In this document: positions 17,668-22,416 of the stretch, in pieces
Numbering within the stretch: the stretch's first letter is position 1
Layout of the letters: every line of letters starts with the position of its first letter
DNA from: Coemansia sp. RSA 1804
Taxonomy: Eukaryota; Kickxellomycota; Kickxellomycetes; Kickxellales; Kickxellaceae
Length of the DNA stretch: 22,416 nt
Assembly: GCA_027578815.1 (NCBI GenBank)
Contig: JANBTH010000282.1
Coordinates: 1-22,416 of the forward strand
Reading direction: 5' to 3'
Program-made: the position numbers and the translations under genes
Notes under the pieces: generated by a model
The model's database searches: none
Told to the model about the DNA's origin: nothing
The model's input: only the letters and a program-made list of their open reading frames with translations

Positions 17668-19356
17668 ATGCAGACCAAGGACTGTATTCATGCGAACCGA
17701 ACCCAAGCATGTCACCGTGTTCCGCCAGAAATTCTCCGCCAGATTTTCATTCTGGTATCGCAGAACCAAAAGACGCTTCACCAGTGTGTGTTGACGTGCC
17801 GACAATGGTGCCGGGTCGCCATTCCGATAATGTGGAAGAGTCCTCAGTTCCGTCGGCTGGCTGATGTTGAGCGGCTGGCAGCTACGCTGGTGGCCTTTTC
17901 GCCACCATCCACCGCCGACCCATTAACCCAGCGGCGAAAACAACAGAAACAGCAACAGCAGCATGGAATGCCCCGATTTCCTTACGCAAAGCTAATAGAA
18001 TCGCTCAGCTTTAGCACGCTGCCAGAGCAGGATCGCAACAACTCGTGCTTGGCCACACTGTTGGATAAAATCGTAAACTGTCTTGTTGTTGTGGTGACAA
18101 CGGCGCCGCCCCCACCGCTATCCCAGTCGTCATTCCACTGTTCAGCCCGCTTCCCCTACTGCTCTGCATATGCCGCTGGGCATTCCGGCACCACAACCAC
18201 CGCTACCGCCGCAAGGAGGACGAGAAAGTCGCTCCTGTCTTTGGGAACAATCAAGCGGTCGCGCAGTCTTTTGTTCCGCAACGCCATTGATGCGGGGCTG
18301 CGGCCTTACTCGGCCACCGATTTGTCATTGGACCCGGATGCTGCTGTCAGCGCTGACGGCGACGACGACGGATTGTACAATGGCAGTACGAAGCCCAGAG
18401 CCATTGTTGCTGCCGATGCCACCTTGCCTCGTGTCTTGCCTTCCCTGCATTATCCCGACACTATGGCCACCCACTCCTCCACCTTTCCAGGCGGTCTAGT
18501 CACACCGCCATTGTCAAACACAGAAGCAACAGCAACAGCGGATTCTGTTTCCGAGTCGTCCTTGTCTGCGCATGCCTTTTCCGACTCTTCAGACGACGAG
18601 CAGCAGCAGTTCCAGCAAAGAAGAAAGCAGAAGCAGGTTGCATGGGCCGGTACAGTGAGTGCCGGAGAGGGGTGCCACAAGTACTGCCAAGCGTCATTGG
18701 ATAGCAGTCTGCTAATATCGACAGAGTCGATGCCACGGCCATGTCGGGAATGTGGAATGCGCAGCACCGATGGCCAGCCAGTCCAAGCAACCAGCACCCG
18801 ATACGTGTCGTCGCTTCGGCAATTGGATCTACGCTTCTGCAAGGGCGTCCGTGATTTCTCGCTGCAACGACTGGCGCCCAAGCTATCGACACTAACGGTG
18901 CTGAATCTCGCGGGAGGGCAGCGGACCGACATAACAATAGCTAAGCTCTCGCAGCACCTGCACAGCCTGCGCCGGGTGTCGCTTGCGTGGACATCGAATC
19001 TGACGGACTTTGGTGTCAGCGAGCTTGTGCAGCGATGCAGGGGGATCGAGGCCCTGGATCTCACCTACTGCACGCAGATCGAGGACACATCGATGTTTGC
19101 CATTGCGCACAACCTTAAAGACCTGAGGGCCCTCAGTGTTGCGTACTGCGTGAGTGTCTCCGACATTGGTGTTCGTGAGGTCGCCACCAGATGCGCAGCT
19201 GTGCGGGTTCTGAATGTTGCAAAGTGCTTCCGTGTGAGCGAGAGAGTGAGGGTTGATTTGGAGCAGCTGAAGATCGCCACCATCTGCGATCCGTTTGCAC
19301 CCTTTTCCATTAACGAAGATCCACATATTGAGAGCCATTTGTCTCTTGCAAGCTGA
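17668..19356 (+). CDS. F-box and leucine-rich repeat protein, SCF substrate receptor
   Basis: F-box proteins bind Skp1 and bring substrates to an SCF ubiquitin ligase. The 562-aa product has an F-box at about 17-61 (VPPEILRQIFILVS… then CRQW…MWKSPQF). A long low-complexity segment follows at about 70-375, with Gln runs, Ser-rich parts and acidic DGDDDG. AMN1/GRR1-type cysteine-containing leucine-rich repeats lie from about 382 to 535 (LRQLDLRFCKGVRDFSLQRL, LDLTYCTQIED, LSVAYCVSVSDIGV, LNVAKCFRVSE). Four cysteines in the linker (336, 340, 359, 362) form CX3C and CX2C pairs that might bind zinc. The frame is open back to 17491, but 17668 is the first ATG. Substrate unknown; Grr1-like or Pof2-like roles are possible. 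Confidence 0.87.
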   Translation: MQTKDCIHANRTQACHRVPPEILRQIFILVSQNQKTLHQCVLTCRQWCRVAIPIMWKSPQFRRLADVERLAATLVAFSPPSTADPLTQRRKQQKQQQQHGMPRFPYAKLIESLSFSTLPEQDRNNSCLATLLDKIVNCLVVVVTTAPPPPLSQSSFHCSARFPYCSAYAAGHSGTTTTATAARRTRKSLLSLGTIKRSRSLLFRNAIDAGLRPYSATDLSLDPDAAVSADGDDDGLYNGSTKPRAIVAADATLPRVLPSLHYPDTMATHSSTFPGGLVTPPLSNTEATATADSVSESSLSAHAFSDSSDDEQQQFQQRRKQKQVAWAGTVSAGEGCHKYCQASLDSSLLISTESMPRPCRECGMRSTDGQPVQATSTRYVSSLRQLDLRFCKGVRDFSLQRLAPKLSTLTVLNLAGGQRTDITIAKLSQHLHSLRRVSLAWTSNLTDFGVSELVQRCRGIEALDLTYCTQIEDTSMFAIAHNLKDLRALSVAYCVSVSDIGVREVATRCAAVRVLNVAKCFRVSERVRVDLEQLKIATICDPFAPFSINEDPHIESHLSLAS

Positions 19357-19483
19357 GCCGGGGAGTTGGGAATTTTCTCATTTTTAAACTTTTGTGTGTG
19401 CTGCTTACTAATTATTATGCATTTTCCATATTTTCATTGATTGGTTTGAAAGCCAAATGCTGCTAGTATATTTATAGTCGTTG

Positions 19484-19489
19484 AATAAA
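19484..19489 (+). terminator. Polyadenylation signal of the F-box/LRR gene
   Basis: A canonical AATAAA stands 128 bases after the stop and 105 bases before the stop of the convergent gene. Confidence 0.4.
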
Positions 19490-19593
19490 AAATGAAAGAA
19501 GAATATTTATATGTTTTGAAGGAAAAAAATAAGCCATGCCTCATACTAATGATTATAAAAAGGGGTGATGTGAGAAATTGGCATTACATGCCA

Positions 19594-20064
19594 CTAGAAG
19601 AATGCCAAAGCCACGCCAATAGATGTGGCAATAGTAGCACTAGCAGCAGCAATAGCATTGTATCCGAATACGGAGGAGAATTGGTGGCCGGCACCAGAGC
19701 TAAGCCCATCATCGCTACTATGTTTACTCGAATGCTCGTCCACCATATTGCTAATACTGTCAAAGATATCAGACAACAAGAGTTCTTCACTGCTAGCGCC
19801 AACCGAGTTTTCGCCAGCGCGAGCCTGACCCTGCTGCTGCTGTATCTGGTTGGACTTGTCTGCCGCGTACTGTTGGGAGGCAACGAGGACCTGGGGCGCA
19901 TAGCCGACCTCTGCGGGGCTCCCATTAGCAGCGACGACCGGGGGCGGCACTGGCTGTGCGTTGTTTACTAGGCCTGGAATACTTATCTGCGGCGCCTCGT
20001 TGGTTGCCAAGACTACGGAGCTTGCCGCCAGGGCACAGAGAGCGGTAACGGTGTTGAGCATCAT
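19594..20064 (-). CDS. Small GPI-anchored cell-surface protein
   Basis: The 156-aa product has the two-ended architecture of a GPI-anchored wall or membrane protein. There is an N-terminal signal peptide at 1-20 (hydrophobic, ending VVLA, cleavage before TNEAP). The middle is hydrophilic and rich in Ser, Gln, Pro and Ala, with one weak N-glycosylation sequon (Asn47-Gly-Ser). A Ser/Gly/Ala omega-site region lies at about 120-126 (GLSSGAG), followed by a hydrophobic tail (GYNAIAAASATIATSIGVAL) running nearly to the stop. There are almost no cysteines and no enzyme domain, so a structural or adhesive wall role is possible. Two ATGs in tandem open the frame, and a minus-strand TATA-like site lies about 160 bases upstream. 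Confidence 0.78.
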   Translation of the reverse strand: MMLNTVTALCALAASSVVLATNEAPQISIPGLVNNAQPVPPPVVAANGSPAEVGYAPQVLVASQQYAADKSNQIQQQQGQARAGENSVGASSEELLLSDIFDSISNMVDEHSSKHSSDDGLSSGAGHQFSSVFGYNAIAAASATIATSIGVALAFF

Positions 20065-20786
20065 GATCTTCTTGACAGTGCGTTACAGGCGGGAGTGATA
20101 TATGAGAGAGAATTTGGAGTGTCAGAATATGAAAGGAAGAAAGAAGAGAGGGAAAATGTTTATCTGAAGCAGAAATGAAATAGTAAAAAGCCGACAAGCA
20201 ACACATAGGTTTTCCTAGTCTGGTTTTATAAAAATCTTCGGTTGTGCTGTAAGAAAAAAAATATACATTCAAACATTTTCTTGTGTGAATCACGAATAGT
20301 GGAGCCAATTGCTTTTCTCTTTCTATTCAAGAAACGACATTTTGCTTTACGAAAAAGTGGAGTGCAAGCGCCATTGTCTGTTTAATTGTTTTGTGTTTAC
20401 GACCAAATAAGAAAGAACGAAACTCCGCTCCTACAACAAGACATTTCGTGCTTGTTCTGAATCAGATCTTTTTGTTTTAATGACATTACTGCGCCACTTC
20501 ACAAGATAAAATGATTCTTGCTTGCTGGATGACAAGTGCCAGCAGAGATGGAATGGGATAGAGCCAATTTGGTCTCCTCCAAACACTCTTTCGTTGCTTG
20601 TTTTTGGTTTGTGTCATGGATCCTTGCATACTGGCGAATTGTACAAAACACGTACTATAGTGCATGGTTCTGCGCAGATAATTCACAAACACAAGGAACA
20701 GATAAAAAGGTTGAAATCCCATGGGAACCAGCACATATCGATCAGCAAGCTACACCTTATCTTTTTGGATGAGCTGAAGGTGGGGG
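20065..20786. other. Spacer between the GPI protein and arrestin genes
   Basis: Contains the 5' leader and promoter of the GPI-protein gene and the 3' region of the arrestin gene. GTTACAGGCG at 20082-20091 repeats a 10-mer present in the terminal inverted repeat. Frames in 20486-20818 overlap on both strands and have no family resemblance. Confidence 0.45.
20224..20230 (-). promoter_or_regulatory. TATA-like box of the GPI-protein gene
   Basis: TATAAAA on the minus strand, about 160 bases before the tandem ATG at 20064. Confidence 0.4.
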
Positions 20787-22088
20787 CTATTTTTCCTGCA
20801 CACAGAGATCCTCAATAGATGCGTCCTCGGGCATGCGACTGCGGTGGAATATGGCGGTCCGGCACTCGAGCACCGAGACGTCTTCCTTGCCACATGATAG
20901 GCAAACGGGAAGCGAGTATGGAGGCAGATCCAGCGGAACCAGCCCATCACGGCCATCGGCATCAACAGTATTGGTGCTGCTTCCGTGGCGTGCGGTCTCA
21001 ACAAGCCTGTCGCCGCCGGTGTTCTGGTAACATGGCAACCCGATGGCACCTTCTTCCAGCTCGTCACGCCCATCCACGGCCTGGCGCGGCAGAACCCATA
21101 CCCGCGACGGCAGCGTGATCTCAACAACTACGCCGTCCGGCGATCTCAGCACCGCAGTCACCACCAGTCGATGAGTGACACGCGAAGTTCCTGACACGCA
21201 CGAGTACTGCGTCCCGGCGCGGTCCAGCGAGAACGGAACACTCAGGGCGAGATCAAAGGTAGAATGGTCGCCAAGCTCCGCGCCATCCTGCGCAAGATCA
21301 ACATGAGTACGTGCGACGGTGCGCGATTCCCTGTGAACAACAACGGGAGAGGATGAGTTGCTGCTACTGGTGAGGGCGCAGTGCGTCTCCCGCAGCACGG
21401 CATCCAGGGAAACCAGTTCAAACCGCTTCTCCATCGGCTCAAAGGTAACCGCCAGAGTAGCCGGAGTGTCCTCAAGCAGCGCACACATTGCGTGCGCCAC
21501 CGTCACCTGGATCCGGTCCGCCCAATGTGTGCTGACGTGGAGCGCATCGAATACGCGGAACGCCCATTCGGATCCCCGCTGCGGACACCGCACCAGCGCC
21601 AGGAGTTCCTCTGCTAGATACTCTGTGCGCCGCAGCCCCGAAACAACAATGACTTGTGCACGTACCGTGTACCGGGTATGGCCGAACGAAAGGGTCGTGG
21701 ATGTCGGCAGGTTCCCCAGTAGCGGTGGGAACCGAAATGGAAACATGTGCGTTCCCGCCGGGTATTTTTCAGCATCTGACGAGGAGGAGGAGCCTGCAAG
21801 CAGTGGTGGTCTGTGCACGATGTCTGCAATACATTTCGCTGCTGTCGAGGTTACTGTGTGCGGTGGAAGACGGGTGACCTGTTCGCCGAAAAATGTCACC
21901 GATACTGATTGGATCCGCGTGGCTGTGCGCAAACTCAGTTCCACGGTACCAGACAACTGCTCTTGTTGTTGTTCTTGTTGTTGTTGTTGTTGGGCGGCCG
22001 GTGCTGTGTTTGATGGATCTGGGAGCTGGTCGCCGTAGATGCAGACGACCGGAGTGTCAAGATGGATCTTTAGTACCACAGGTTTCAT
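20787..22088 (-). CDS. Arrestin-domain protein with LPxY motifs (ART-like adaptor)
   Basis: Fungal arrestin-related proteins link plasma-membrane transporters to the ubiquitin ligase Rsp5 for endocytosis. This 433-aa protein has an arrestin N-lobe at about 1-150, with LSGTVELSL, SVSVTFFGE and the core YPAGTHMFPFRFP followed by TRYTVRAQVIV. A C-lobe follows at about 175-335, ending ITLPSRVWVLP. In the tail, LPCY (351-354) and LPPY (388-391) fit the LPxY form of PY motifs bound by Rsp5 WW domains. A CXXC-like pair (396-399) is also present. A Gln-rich loop at 33-44 comes from a CAA microsatellite at about 21957-21993 (plus strand reads TTG). The start ATG at 22088 opens directly on the arrestin fold. 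Substrates cannot be read from the sequence. Confidence 0.87.
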   Translation of the reverse strand: MKPVVLKIHLDTPVVCIYGDQLPDPSNTAPAAQQQQQQEQQQEQLSGTVELSLRTATRIQSVSVTFFGEQVTRLPPHTVTSTAAKCIADIVHRPPLLAGSSSSSDAEKYPAGTHMFPFRFPPLLGNLPTSTTLSFGHTRYTVRAQVIVVSGLRRTEYLAEELLALVRCPQRGSEWAFRVFDALHVSTHWADRIQVTVAHAMCALLEDTPATLAVTFEPMEKRFELVSLDAVLRETHCALTSSSNSSSPVVVHRESRTVARTHVDLAQDGAELGDHSTFDLALSVPFSLDRAGTQYSCVSGTSRVTHRLVVTAVLRSPDGVVVEITLPSRVWVLPRQAVDGRDELEEGAIGLPCYQNTGGDRLVETARHGSSTNTVDADGRDGLVPLDLPPYSLPVCLSCGKEDVSVLECRTAIFHRSRMPEDASIEDLCVQEK

Positions 22089-22339
22089 TTCTCAGTGCTC
22101 ATCATATACGTATTATGTTCAGAACGAAGGCGGGTGTGTTTTTTGTGGAATATGTAGAATGAAGAATAGAAATAAGCAATTGTAGAATGGAAAGAGTAGA
22201 AACAGGCAAACGCGGGCCCTTTTTGGTTTTGCCAAGAAAAAAAGAGGTTGCGAACATCTGCGGTTGGCAGCTGATGCGATGGGATTTGCGGAGATTATTG
22301 GTGCTGTCTATTTCTCCGAAGGAGAGAAAAGCAGGAATG
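22089..22339. promoter_or_regulatory. Upstream region of the arrestin gene
   Basis: Spacer of 251 bases between the arrestin start and the right inverted-repeat arm. A minus-strand frame covering it (22102-22410) starts outside the repeat and has no family resemblance. No clear TATA box. Confidence 0.35.
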
Positions 22340-22388
22340 AAATAAAGGGTTACAGGCGTTACAGCCACCCGTCTGATAAGTTGTCTGT
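22340..22388 (-). repeat. Right arm of a 49-bp perfect inverted repeat
   Basis: Exact reverse complement of 1-49. It lies 252-300 bases upstream of the arrestin start, in the position of a promoter element, and 28 bases from the window end. It contains TGATAAG (22374-22380) and tandem GTTACAGGC/GTTACAGCC (22349-22366). Confidence 0.9.
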
Positions 22389-22416
22389 GCGCATGATGTT
22401 GTTTGACCATGGGCTG

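Noticed and set aside
19492..19971. 159-codon plus-strand frame over the GPI-protein gene
   Set aside because: Antisense shadow; the minus strand has a signal peptide and GPI tail placed precisely at its ends.
21358..22038. 226-codon plus-strand frame opposite the arrestin gene
   Set aside because: Antisense shadow; its Cys run is the CAA microsatellite read on the other strand.
22102..22410. Minus-strand frame crossing the right inverted-repeat arm
   Set aside because: No family resemblance, and it reads through repeat and promoter-like sequence.

Overview
The window looks like nuclear DNA of a filamentous or zygomycete-grade fungus. Compact genes of higher GC content sit in AT-rich spacers. 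Introns are few, with GTAAGT/GTGAGT donors. The gene set is eukaryotic housekeeping: S-adenosylmethionine decarboxylase, a mitochondrial NAD+-type carrier, COG2, complex III subunit 7, an F-box/LRR protein, a GPI-anchored protein and an arrestin. A Kickxellales-like early-diverging fungus would fit, but that placement is inference and I could not test it.

Layout. 1-49 is one arm of a perfect inverted repeat. 280-483(-) is a weak small exon candidate. 1152-3072(+) is SPE2 with a TATA box and a probable 5'-UTR intron. 3073-4864 is an AT-rich island holding a decayed or unrecognised reading frame (3895-4310). 4865-5497(+) is a monothiol glutaredoxin-like protein. 5627-9401(-) is a multi-exon gene for an unrecognised protein with about ten copies of an LD-like helical motif. 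9402-11141 is non-coding. 11142-12527(+) is a mitochondrial carrier. 12766-15339(-) is COG2, divergent from the complex III subunit QCR7 (15729-16268, +, one intron). 17668-19356(+) is an F-box/LRR protein. 19594-20064(-) is a small GPI-anchored surface protein. 20787-22088(-) is an arrestin-domain protein with two LPxY motifs. 22340-22388 is the second inverted-repeat arm.

The genes do not form one pathway; this is ordinary fungal housekeeping synteny. Two themes recur: mitochondrial function (carrier, QCR7, perhaps the glutaredoxin) and protein trafficking or turnover (COG2, F-box protein, arrestin adaptor, GPI protein).

The best candidates for something undescribed are the LD-like repeat protein and the 49-bp perfect inverted repeat that nearly bounds the window. 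I see no CRISPR array, rRNA, convincing tRNA or recognisable transposase.
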